Source: Macquaria australasica (lineage: Eukaryota > Chordata > Actinopteri > Centrarchiformes > Percichthyidae). Taken from it: a DNA stretch of 64,000 nucleotides. Under the pieces are notes generated by a model. The model worked only from the letters and a program-made list of their open reading frames with translations, ran no database searches and was not told the origin of the DNA. The stretch spans positions 310,001-374,000 of the forward strand of contig SEMN01000326.1 of the NCBI GenBank assembly GCA_005408345.1, written 5' to 3'. The position numbers were made by a program, and so were the translations under genes. Positions 53,564 to 64,000 of the stretch are shown here, in pieces; the first letter of the stretch is position 1; every line of letters starts with the position of its first letter.

Positions 53564-56087
53564 GTTGATGTCGGTGTCTGTCTTTGTGTCTTTGTGTGTA
53601 ACATGCTGTTTGCAGAATGACTTTTGCTCCTGCAGATGTCTTTGTCTTGTTTAACAGCCTGTCATGAATGAACTAAAGGGACTCCTAGCAGTGTCAACAA
53701 CAAAAACAGCTTCAGTCTGTTTCTTCCACAACTGTCCAATGACTGAGAGGTGATCAGCCTCTTCTAAACACCGTGCAGTGAGCTCTACTCCACTATCTTA
53801 ACTCTCTAGGCAGGTCTGACAGAGCAGGAAAAACTGGAGCAGCAAAATATTCCCACAAAAACACTAAACACTTTCAGATCAGGACTGATGGAACAGGAAG
53901 TGGCTGAGGAGGAAGGAATACATTTACGGAATGAAAGTAATAGATTAGATGATGAACAAATTGGTGAAATGAGTTTTGTATCAGAGCACATTAACTTCTT
54001 TTTTCTTGGACAGAAAGCACTGCTAGCCCTCCCACCATGATTGCAATGTCTGCCTGTGAAACCAACTGCAGCTAATTTGCCAACCCCTTCTCCTCTCTCC
54101 CCCTGTCTCTCTTTTTTTGTCTTTACATGCCTTTTGTCTTTCAGCAGCAGCTGTAACAAAGCTGAATCATCTCACGCAGTCCGCCACCTTTGACAAAGGA
54201 GTGACCTGCCACCTTGATCTTTGACCCACCCCCCCCCCCTAGCCATGCAGTGTACCTACCATGCGGGCCAGTGGCTGTGATGCCCCCCTTTTCTCTTCTC
54301 CTCTCTGTTTACAGGCCTCGGCTACTGCCTCACCTTCCTCCCCACCGTCACCATCCTTGCCCAGTACTTCTCCAGACGGCGAGCCCTCGTCACCTCCGTC
54401 GCTTCCTCCGGAGAATCCTTCGCCATATTCGCATTTGCTCCAGGTGAGTGTTCAGTCAGGGGCAGTTAGCTTACTTACCCATTATCCATTAGGAAGTGGA
54501 ACTATTTTTGAGAATAATGATTGAAGTGTGAAAGTTCCTTCTTTGCAGTTGGAAAACAGTTGTTTGACATAAAAAGTCTTCACTCAAGGTCCACTTACTA
54601 GCTTTTTCTGGGGCTTTTAACCTCAGTGGATGGAGTGCTCACTAGTGGTTTAATAGTTGAATGCTTGACTAGCGAAGTCAAAACTAGTGATGTCTTCCTC
54701 CATCTAAAGAAGACAGTGAGATGCGGTTGAGAAGTCTGGAAAAAGCTAGTAAGTGTATATAATAATAATAAGAATAACCTATGCTGTCCTCTCTCCACAG
54801 CCTTCACTACACTGAAGGAACACATTGGCTGGCGCTACTGTCTGGTTGTCCTTGGCATCTTTCAGGCTTCTGTGATTGGCTGTGGGCTTCTCCTTCGTCC
54901 AATCATTATTATGCCAGAGCCTGTAAAGGAGGACAATGAATCCGACAAAGAGTCACTCTCTTTGAAGCAGCTGCAGACTGTTTATGAGCTGGAGAACGAA
55001 CAAACCAGAACCTCCATCCGTTCAGGAATCTCACAGGGATCAGGCGACTCCGGCGTCACCTCCCTCTCTGCTTCAAATGTAGACCTGAGGACTGCAGGAG
55101 TTGAAAGCAAGGCTCTGATTGAGTGGGGGGTGCAGGACAAGGAGGGCCAGGAGCCGTCACTGTCCACACCTCCCACCCCAGTCAAGGAGAAGGATGAGGG
55201 GGAACTGGCAGAGGTAGAAGCAGGTCCTCTCAAGCCCTCCAGCCCCAAACTCCTGGACTTCTCTGTGCTTAAAGATGGTGCCTTCATCTGGTACTCCCTC
55301 TTTGGCCTGTTTGCCACTCTGGGCTTCTTCGCCCCGCAGCTCTACATCATTGAACTGAGCAAGAGCCGGGGCCTGGAGGCCAACATGGCCTCCTACATGC
55401 TCTCTGTGATGGCTGTGGCCGAGATCTTCGGCCGCTTGTCCATCGGGGTGGTGTTGAGCAAAGTTCGCTGCAGGAAGACCTTGGTTCTGCTGGGCTGTGT
55501 GGTTCTGCTGTGCCTGGTGCTGGTGGCCTTCACTATCGTGTGGGAGTTCTGGGGCCTAGTGGTCTGCTGCGCCCTCTACGGCTACTTCATGGGCACCGTC
55601 GGCTCCACTCACATCCCCATGCTGGCTGAGGAGGATGTGGTGGGCATCCAGAAGATGGCGTCATCAGTGGGAGTGTACGTCTTCATCCAGAGCTTCGCTG
55701 GGCTGGCAGGGCCGCCGGTAGGAGGTACAAGACCTCTGCTACCTTTACTGTTTGATTTCTCCCCAGTAAACCTCTGTGTGGATCCTAACAGCTGTCTTAT
55801 TTTTCCTTCCAGGTGCGTTGGTGGATGTCACGCAGAACTACGGTGCTGCCTTTTACTCCTGTGCAGTGGGAATGGGCCTCAGTGCCATATGCCTGGCTCT
55901 GGTCGGCCCAGCCAAGTCCGGCATGTGCCAGAGAAAAAACAGAAACAAAGACAAAGGCAGCAGCGCAGAGGAAGAGGAGAAAATGTCTCAGGGCAGCGAC
56001 CAGTCTGACTTTTTGGATGTGGACTTGGCCCCGGAGGACAGTCCCTTAAGACAGACTTTGGATCAGGACAATGCCTCTGTAATATGA
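51261..56087 (+). CDS. slc16a6: Monocarboxylate transporter 7 (solute carrier family 16 member 6)
   Basis: Plasma-membrane MCT-family carrier. Work on the zebrafish slc16a6a gene links it to hepatic export of beta-hydroxybutyrate. Coding exons 51261-51492, 53319-53462, 54315-54443, 54801-55724 and 55813-56087 have AG/GT borders and agreeing phases (232, 376, 505, 1429, 1704 nt): 567 codons plus TGA, longer than human (523) mainly in the central loop. The family signature DGGWGWAV is at residues 20-27, followed by VEVCTYGTLKSLGVF with the helix-1 lysine at 43. SNRFGYRPVV is the loop between helices 2 and 3. Residues about 205-320 form the large charged cytosolic loop. Then come LFGLFATLGFFAPQLYII, AEIFGR with Arg about 380 (helix 8), THIPMLAEEDVVGIQKM, and FIQSFAGLAGPP. 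The C-terminal tail is acidic. Synteny with wipi1 supports the call; the a or b teleost copy is undecided. Confidence 0.95.
52431..52722 (+). mobile_element. AGGGCTGCAACTAAT-type element, copy 3 (most intact)
   Basis: Starts AGGGCTGCAACTAATAATTA and ends CTTAACGTTTCAGCTCT, the degenerate inverted terminus. Internal GATAATTGTTTAGTCTATAA and GAGAAGCTGGAATGAGAGAA are shared with copies 1 and 2. Lies in slc16a6 intron. Confidence 0.7.
53118..53260 (+). mobile_element. tRNA-derived SINE
   Basis: GCGGCTGTGGTTGATGAGGT resembles a tRNA box A, and GGTTGGCAGTTCAATCCC 50 bp later resembles box B, followed by CCTCCTCCTGGCCACATGTT and further SINE body. The order and spacing are those of a polymerase III promoter from a tRNA-like head. 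Truncated at the 3' side; lies in slc16a6 intron. Confidence 0.65.
53491..53563 (+). repeat. ATCT microsatellite, about 18 units
   Basis: Uninterrupted TATC run starting about 28 bp after the 5' splice site at 53462/53463 of slc16a6. Confidence 0.97.
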
Positions 56088-57600
56088 ACCCGACAACAGC
56101 ACAACATCACCTCATGACCAACGACTCTCCACCAGGGCCAACAACAAATACAGTCCAGATGTACTGCGCGAGTCCAGATGTACCCACAGCAATGGTCTTC
56201 ACCGCTGCTGGTTCCAAATCTCAGGTGTCACTCTCTCACATTCTGACAAGCTTGAAGTTCACTCCTTCCCAGGAAGGAAGCCGTCTCTCCTCTGAGACAC
56301 ACATCCATGTATCCATGCTGAGCACGCCTTAGCTATTTAACAACTTTAGACAGATTTCTGTTCACAATCCTCTGTGTATTATCAGTTTGTGTTCAGTTTG
56401 AGCGGGAGTATCTCAGGAAAGACGTGTTGTTGTCATGGAAACTGAAGTGTCATGAGGATGAGTTATACAGAACATGATATCCGTCAGAAGCCTCTGCGAT
56501 ATCATGACTGTGTTGTGCTTGTTGATTCCTGCTCATTCAGTCCTGCTGAACACCTGGATGCTAGATGCACGCTCAACCACCACATCATGACACGGTCACT
56601 TCTTCAGCAAAGTCGGGAGAGTGAAACACGCCTCATGGCTTTAAAATGTAATTCTCCTTGCAAAATGAACAGTAGGCGACCTACCTGTATGCACTTGATG
56701 CATGGAGAATGATTTCACTACTACCAAAGCTGGACAAGAACATGTAGTCATGCAATCTGTACATACCGTTTGTCTCCTATCTGTTGGTCTCACGCACATT
56801 CACGTACTTGATATTTAATTTCTACGCCTATGGTAACTATAGCAATATTGCAACAGTGTTCACTGACCTTTTGGAATGAATTAAGGAGCTCTGCTCGGGC
56901 TCTGCACAGCATTCTGTGATACTGGAGGTTGTGGGATTAATTTTGCATGAGCCTTAGAAACTATACATCCTAAATTCTGTACTGCTTTGAGTAAAAGCAT
57001 TTACTGTATATCTGTTATCATGTTATCATGAGCCTGTTGATGTACTGTAGAATTGACCTTGTAACAGCATACAACCTGAAGAGCAATCATGATACAATAC
57101 AAGAGCTTGAGGGTTAACTGATTTATTTTCCAATGCCATGGCTAACTAAATACAGTGGCGTACATGTTCAAGTGTAGAACTAGACATATGCTGTATGTAT
57201 GTATGTATGTATGCAAAGGTCAGATCTAACAGGAGAGACTCCCCGTGAAGCCTCTCCTGCAGCCTCACGTCGTCTCCACACCCACCACTACATGACTTGA
57301 AGTTTAGTTCACTAATCTTTCCAAAATCACTGTATCACCTCTATTTAAACTGTTCATTTTTAATATAACCTTTTTCAGTTTTGTATTCATTTGAGTGCCA
57401 GGCAGGTCCCTGCCTATTAAGTGCTGTACTGCTTTCATTATGTATTTTCTAAATAAACTCCAAATAGAGTTGTGTGGTGTAGTGTTTGCTGTTGTAGAGT
57501 CAGGAACTGGGTCAACAGTATGCAAGGGTAGTAGAGGACTGTGAGTTTTGTGAGCGGTGCTCCTGTAAATAAATGGGCTTCAAATCATTTGACAGTGTGT
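56088..57600 (+). other. slc16a6 3'UTR
   Basis: No further coding exon. AATAAA signals occur at 57452-57457 and 57568-57573, about 1.4-1.5 kb after the stop, suggesting a 3'UTR of that length. A TATG microsatellite lies near 57190-57215. Confidence 0.5.
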
Positions 57601-58107
57601 CAGCCATTTCATAAAGGAAAAAGAAATCAAACGCTAAACTGATGTGTGGTGCTGACATCTGTCACTTTTCACCATCACAGATGTGATGGACTTGCTGTTT
57701 GGAACCTCAAACTGTCCATGTTTCTTCATCTGTCACTTAAATACTTGAGACTGACATGAGGTCTGGCAGGTAAAATGAATTCTCACTCAGCTAACAGTTC
57801 TTTAAATTCAGGAGAGGGACTGATTTGGATAAACTTATCTGAAATACTCTGTAAAATGAGTCATACATTTAATTGCATATGTGGATAGCTTGTACCTATA
57901 ATGCAACATTTCATGCATACAGTGCATACATTATATTATATATCATCATCAAGAACTTTCACACTCAACATCCCATACATTCGTGTGACTAAATGACAAA
58001 TCAAAAATGTTTGGATTAAATCCCATAGTGGTTGGATAACAGTCGGAAACCTGAAGTTGATTTTCACTTTTGTTCAGTGGAGCTAAAACTAGATCTGGTC
58101 TGGTTCT

Positions 58108-58490
58108 TTAAAGAGGCACTCCACCAATTTTACACAAAGGTTAGTTAAGTTGTCATGGGGAATACTCTGTGGCTCTGGAGGGGAAAATAACCCTGATGAT
58201 GTCATCAAGGGTAGACTTCACATATTTGACAGAAAACCACATTATGAAATGGGGGTGGGGGGGTGGAGTTTGAAATATGAAAGCATTTAACAGGTAGGGA
58301 AGGTGTGATGAAAGATGCTATTATGTTGCATGATGTGAAATGTAGGATTCAGTGTTTTTGAAGCTTATCTCATACTAGGGATTAAAAGTCAGGATATCTC
58401 GGCTTCTTGGATTTTGACTTTCAAGTCATCCATACAAGTCCCCATACTTGTATGGATGTGCAATTCTAAATCACTGGAGTACCCCTTTAA
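58108..58490. mobile_element. Complete 383-bp element ending in TTAA (piggyBac-like, non-autonomous)
   Basis: Left end TTAAAGAGGCACTCCACC and right end TGGAGTACCCCTTTAA are inverted copies, both beginning with TTAA. Body words: GTGGCTCTGGAGGGG, AATAACCCTGATGATGTCAT, GTGAAATGTAGGATTCAG, AGTCAGGATATCTCGGCTTC. It lacks an ORF. TTAA ends are the piggyBac target signature, but the inner termini do not start with CCC in the usual form, so the class is tentative. It is the most complete of five related copies in the window. Confidence 0.7.
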
Positions 58491-58969
58491 GTGCACTGAA
58501 CTTATTTTATTGTTTATTTTTTTGCGTATTTAACTGTGAAAATTAAGTTGTGAGAACAATACCAACAGATCTTGGTGATTTCTCAATAACTTTCATTTTA
58601 AAGCATTAACATAACCACTCCTGTAATGGTGCCAGTAAGGACAGTCGTTCCTGTCTGAAGATGATTTTATGTATGGGTTTCAACTTGAAAAGTATCGGTC
58701 ATCATCCAGATAACTGTCAATACGCCTAGGATCAACATTTAAACCAGCTTGGTATAACTAAAAATAGGCTAATGTGACTTAAATTATCATCAGTCAAACT
58801 GACATAATTAATACATGGTCAACATACAAGGAGCAGGTGCTATTCAGATTTCAAATCAAAAAGTGAGCTGGGTGTATTCCACAAAGGGGGCTAGGAAGTG
58901 CTGGAAAAAGCCTGACAGTTTAACGTAAACCTAAACAACTGATTCAAGTTCAAGCTATAGCCCAAACTT

Positions 58970-59032
58970 CAATTCAATTCAATTCAGTTTTATTTATATA
59001 GCGCCATATCATAACAAAGTTATCTCAGGGCA
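58970..59032 (-). mobile_element. Retroposon 3' end with GAATT tail, copy d (tail only)
   Basis: CAATTCAATTCAATTCAGTT followed by TTATTTATATAGCGCCATAT and CATAACAAAGTTATCTCAGG GCAC match the 3' 60 bp of copy a exactly or nearly so. A very short 5'-truncated insertion. Confidence 0.8.
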
Positions 59033-60604
59033 CTTTCTCTAACATGACTCTAACATGATCCATCTAGCTGAAGCCTACTTCAACACATTTTGTCTAATGG
59101 TTTCCTGGACAGAAAACACACTAATGATCATTTTCATGATCCTAGTTATTTTTAAATGCAGCCTTTACAATGTGTGTACGTAGAATGCAGGTCAGGAGAT
59201 CAGTACGTTTGGAAAGCTGCACGTTGAAACTTTGCTCCTTAAAACTATTTAAGCCTGTTCCTGGTAAAAGTTCTCCCAGAGTCAAACACAGGAGAAAAAA
59301 AAAGCTTGAAAAGAAAAACCGGGGAGTCTTTGACTTTAAAAGTAAAAAGAACATAAAACTATTTTCCTATGGCCCTACATGTTTAAGCATGAGCATACAC
59401 TCATAGATATAAAACAGTGGATGTGACATGTCATAATGACTCTACCAATACACCAATACTGTTTTTTATTTAAAATAATGAGCAACTGTGCCTGTCTAGA
59501 ATGAACCAAAAAAACAACAACAAAGATTCTGGTAGAAATGTGATTATTAAAGCTCATGCTTTCAGTCATGAAGATAATCTCATAATTGTGCATTTATATT
59601 GCAGACAATGATTTGATTTTTTCAATTTTGCCTGAAATGAATATGTAAGGCATTTATACATTAAGAAATATCTTTTATGTGGAAATCCTAAATAGATTCA
59701 GTATTACGGCCTATATTGGAAGGCAATTACAATTAGAAACACACCTACTGTAATATATTAATATATTTATTAATGACATAAATTGCACATAAAGCAAAGA
59801 ACTGATCTGAATTCCTCTTACTGGATAGGGTTAGTCACTCTCCCAGCCATTCACTCAATTCTATTAAAAGTAGTAAAACAGCGCCCTCTACTGGATGAAC
59901 AGCAGTTGTGTCTCTGACACACACGGCCTCCTTTTTGAGCAACAAATAGTGTGCGTATATTCAGAAGCAGAATTGTCTGGGTAATGTTCAGAGTCTAAAA
60001 CAATGATCAAAAAGGAGTTATTTTCATTTTAAGAGCTACTAAATGTGTAACAATCCCTCTGTTACAGTAAAAATCCAGCTAATATATGGTAAATATGTAC
60101 AATATTTGAGTCTAAAAATGATGGGTGATGAGCTGTACCTTCATACTGTCACAAATGTGTGGCATGACACACATTAAAACACTGACAAACAAATGTAGTC
60201 TGCAGAGATCCAGAACAAAGCTGGGTCAAATCAGATAGAGGCTTTTGTTTACATTTTAGATTTTATTCTATATGATTTATTTATATAAATCATATAGATT
60301 TTGTATGTATATGCTATTTGAAACCAAAAAATAAGTTCTGTAAAATATTTTGGCTGAATTTTGAGAATAAAAACTGGGGGTGTCTGAAACAAAAGGTGAT
60401 ATGTTCTAAAACTGTAAAACATACATGCATGGAAATACCAGGAAATAAAAGCTGACATTCTGATCTCCTGTTTCTTATTCATCTTTTGATCTTAAAACCC
60501 ACGTCTTCAGTGTATAGCAAAAATAAAAAACTTGACCTCTCTGCTCCCAGACTTTTGGAGGGCACTGTTCACCTGCCATAGAAGTGTCTCTACTCCAACG
60601 ACCC

Positions 60605-60812
60605 TTTTCATTATGGATAAATGTGCAATTATTTTTTCGTCTATAAAATATCAGAGAATATGGTAAAAATGTCAGTTTTCCCGAGTCATATGTTAAAGTA
60701 TCAAAGGTCTCAATTGTTTCTTATTTTTGCTTGAAAAAGGACTGGGACTATTCACTGATTATCAAAATAGTTGCGAAATAGTCTGGTGGTTAACCGACTA
60801 ATCATTGCATGA
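60605..60812 (+). mobile_element. AGGGCTGCAACTAAT-type element, degraded copy 4
   Basis: TTTTTTCGTCTATAAAATAT, TGCTTGAAAAAGGACTG and GATTATCAAAATAGTTGC align with the middle and right parts of the family; the left terminus is lost. Confidence 0.5.
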
Positions 60813-61844
60813 TATACCAAAGCCGTAGTTAAACAAGTTCATACGAAATAGCCATATCCTCTCTGCAAAGCAGAGATTCAACAACAGCACAGACACTGGC
60901 AGACGTGTTTTTTAAAAAACGGTTGGATTTATTTAGGAGAGTAGAAGGGTAAGACAGCATAAGTTAAACTGTACACTGAAAGCCTGAAAATACCAAAACT
61001 TGGAAGAGACATGTTTTCTCTGAATGACTGGATATTAGGGCATCAAACTGCTTGCTTGGCATCACTGAAAAAACCTAAAACACAGTATAAAACCTTTAAC
61101 ATGATTGGAGCTTGGAAAAGGAGGCACTGAACATCAGTATATTTGGCAGATCATTTGCAGATTTCTTTACAGACAAATTTCTATAAGACACTGGCATTAA
61201 GAGAGAATCATCAGTCAGTGAACTCGTGATTATTTTTAACACAACACAATACCAAGTCACGACTGTGGAGCAGTGCTTTTGCATAGTTTGGACTATGTAA
61301 GGTGACACTAGTTTCCTCTAACAGGTATGTACAAAAAAAAAAGGCTTCCGTCTCAATTTTTAACCAGAAAAACACAATCAAAACATTTAAATCATACTGT
61401 TACAGTCACGACAGTAATGTCAGATTCACAGAACATACACAAGATGCAGTGTACGAAACCAGTATCACAGAAATATTAGAAGGCAAAGTGAAAGGCAGTC
61501 TGGTTCATCATGGCTACAACACTGCTTGACACAGAGCTTTGAGAGCAACCTCTTGGCTAAAACCAGTTCTTATCTGTTCCCAGATTAGAAAAAAATGATC
61601 ACTATCACAGGGTGTGATGGCACCTAACACTAGCACTCTTCTCCCCATGCCCCCCTGGGATCTGGTGACAAATCCATGTGGGCAGCGACTCCACTGACCC
61701 AGATCCAAAACAGTGACTGTCACCTATCACAGAGCCTGGACCACAGTCCTACAGGACAGAGAACACATGAGCACCCAGGTGAGAACTGGGATGTTAAGCT
61801 AAGGACTTTAGGCAGAGATTTAATTGGTGTGGAGACTTGGGAGT

Positions 61845-62035
61845 CTCAGGATGCTTCAAAGTGCTTGTCAGATCATCCAACAGCATCTGAAAGGCAGAAT
61901 CAGAGGAGCTGCATCCAATGCAATTTGTAACTTTCTGAAAAGATAATTAGACCACAATTAAGTCCATTTTATGTGGTGATTGGTCAGCTGTTTGGAGGTG
62001 TAAAAGTAGGCGGGGTTTGAACTCTCAGGTCTCTT
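61845..62035 (+). repeat. Dispersed repeat, GTGCTTCAAAGTGCTTG family
   Basis: GGATGCTTCAAAGTGCTTGT, CCAACAGCATCTGAAA, GGCAGAATCAG and TTTGGAGGTGTAAAAGTAGG match 38445-38640. This copy gives the uninterrupted sequence across the 43230 insertion point. Confidence 0.6.
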
Positions 62036-64000
62036 TTTTTCATTCACTTTTTTGTGCGTACAACCGAGTGCAACACCATGAGTGAATCCAGGAGTGAGTG
62101 TCCCAGTGTGTACGGTGTTGAGACTGCAAACACACAGAGTTGTTGGAGAGAGATGGAGTGAGTTTAATCTCAGAATGTGTAAAAAATAAATAAAAATCAT
62201 ATACATTCAAATGAACACTTACTAGCCTTTCATAGCTTTCAAACGCATCTCCTGGTCTTCATCAGCGATTGGAACTGGCTCAAGTGTCACTTTGGTCGCA
62301 TGATAGCAGGTGGTCTGTCAAAGGATGGTCTTTGGCGTCGGACTGGAATGGCATCCTGAGCTAGCTCCATTCACTCATTGAAAGCTCTGAAATTCTTGTA
62401 AGTGTACCTTTGAGCTTAGATTTTGTTACAGTTTCAGAAGGTTTAAAATTCACTTCTGAGAATGTTTTAGAGTACTGATCTAAAATTTAAAATTCTGACT
62501 TTGATCTCCAAATTCAGACTTTTTCTTCAGAATTCTGTTCCGTCTCCCAGGACTGATGTTTTCTTTGCTCCCCACATAGCCCCCATCATGGTCTGTACCC
62601 ATCAGATGAGGGAGGACTGTTGAAGTGCTTTGAAAGGACATGGCTCTGTTTGCAGCAGGCTCCAAGTCATGTCTGAAAGGCTGTCAGACTGTGGAGGCCT
62701 GGTCCTACATGATGGTGGAATGTGACAGCATGTGGGACACTATCTGCTCATGCTCCTGTCAGTGCTCTGATAATCAAAACCCAATTTGTTCAGCGATGAC
62801 AAAGGTCACCTCAAGGTACAGGCCTGTTCTGCTATGACTTTATGGTGTGTGTTTGTGTAACAACAGGCTTTCTTCCGGCCTGAAGCGACATGACACATCG
62901 GTCTGAATCCAGACAAAGAGGCCTCTGCTGGGCTTTAGCTTTAAGCTGTGCGAGCAGCAGCAGACAGGACAGTGTTTGTGTTGCACACACAGCTTCATCC
63001 AGATGCAGACAGACTGGCGGGGGGAGAATCTTGCTGACTGGCTCTGCACAGTTTGAGGAATTCACAGAGCTTTTGGCAGACGGTCCTGTTGGTCAACTTC
63101 CTCTTTTAGCGATGGGAACACACACACACCAAAATCAGCCATGTGACTTCACTGCTCCATGCTAACACACATGCTGAGCGACAGTAGGTTCCTTGTTGGT
63201 CTGGGGGACAGAAAGTACTACACTGATACAGCTATCAGAAACACGGAGGATCTGATTTGTCTCTCAAGATGCCCATTTCCCATTCTTTTCACCCATTAAG
63301 AAAATAATTTATTCCAATCTAAATGTTGAACAAATATCAGTCTAGTCTCACACCAATTCATCTGCAAATTCGAGGAGAAAAGAGGAACATGCATCAAACA
63401 GAAATACGCGACCCAAAGAAGGCAGCTAATCATGTGACGTCTAACTGGAGGTGGCAGTTAAACAGCGGTCAGTGAACCCAGCTGCTGCCTTTAGTTGCAG
63501 CAGTAGAACAGCAGCTGCTGCTGATATATTTTGTACAAATGTTACATACGTTCCTTGATGCCTACTAGATTAGCTGTAGAAAAAAGGGATTAGCATGTTT
63601 TAGCCCATATACTACAAATCCTGTATACTTTACAGTGCATCTAACCATTTTGCAAAGCATGCTGCTGTGTTTTACAAATAATGCTTCTTTTCTTCCATTG
63701 GCTTTCATTCATTTTCACAGAATATGAAAGTCACTTGAAAATTGCTTGTACTGTGCAATCCATAACAGTGAAAAACAATAATGCAGGCTCCACGGTCAAA
63801 GTCACACTACAGTTAGGAGGCCATGCAGTGCAGACTTTTCAAATCAATTTGCATGTCATGTAACAAAGACAAAAAATGAATTGGGATGGATTACAAAAGT
63901 TTTAAGAGTCTGCCAATTAATTTTCAGAGCATACAGAAATGGATGGAAACCAATTGATGTCTGAAACATTAGGAAAAACACACCTAAAACGCCCAAAATC

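Larger units (their letters stand above)
57600..64000. other. Intergenic region downstream of slc16a6
   Basis: No coding exon recognised on either strand. It contains the complete TTAA-ended repeat (58108-58490), a LINE/SINE tail (58970-59032), an AGGGCTGCAACTAAT-type fragment (60605-60812) and a GCTTCAAAGTGCTTG-family repeat (61845-62035). On the minus strand, AATAAA (RC of 60928-60933) could end a gene lying further right. In human the next gene in that direction and strand is AMZ2, but no amz2 coding sequence is visible, so this is only a possibility. Confidence 0.5.

Noticed and set aside
54214..54524. Pro/Ser-rich open frames
   Set aside because: They are other frames over slc16a6 exon 3 and the polypyrimidine stretch before it.

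Overview
This is nuclear DNA from a ray-finned fish, probably a spiny-rayed (percomorph) teleost. The protein-coding exons are short, split by GT/AG introns and close in sequence to vertebrate orthologues. The spaces between them carry long GT, TA, TCTG and ATCT microsatellites and the LINE tails, tRNA-like SINEs and small DNA transposons typical of teleosts. The lineage below teleost is inferred.

Four genes are supported by exon-by-exon reading with matching splice phases. (1) 1-3657, minus strand: the 5' half of prkar1a (cAMP-dependent protein kinase regulatory subunit RI-alpha), which runs out of the window on the left. (2) 7225-18048, plus strand: a divergent member of the ARPC1 family (WD40 subunit of the Arp2/3 actin-nucleating complex), 10 coding exons, 356 codons. 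(3) 19488-38931, plus strand: wipi1, a PI3P-binding autophagy propeller, complete in 12 coding exons and 445 codons. (4) 51261-56087, plus strand: slc16a6 (MCT7), a 12-helix monocarboxylate transporter, complete in 5 coding exons and 567 codons, with a likely non-coding first exon ending at 47758.

The order prkar1a (minus) - wipi1 (plus) - slc16a6 (plus) is the human 17q24 order PRKAR1A-WIPI1-SLC16A6 with the same relative strands. The ARPC1-like gene sits between prkar1a and wipi1, where human has none. No exon of ARSG, which overlaps SLC16A6 and WIPI1 in human, was recognised. The genes do not form one pathway: they serve cAMP signalling, actin branching, autophagosome formation and ketone/monocarboxylate transport. 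They are together through ancestral synteny.

Intergenic stretches lie at about 3.7-7.2 kb, 18.2-19.2 kb, 39.2-47.3 kb and 57.6-64 kb. With the long introns they hold most of the repeats: a piggyBac relic inside the ARPC1 gene, a 755-bp foldback element with TA flanks inside wipi1, a 555-bp terminal-inverted-repeat element carrying a Myb/SANT-like remnant, a TTAA-ended 383-bp element with several relatives, four copies of an AGGGCTGCAACTAAT-type element, and LINE 3' ends. At 45.77-46.51 kb a TATA-like box followed by three well-formed exon boundaries suggests an unrecognised small transcript with a 37-codon membrane-like ORF. This is the least explained candidate gene in the window.
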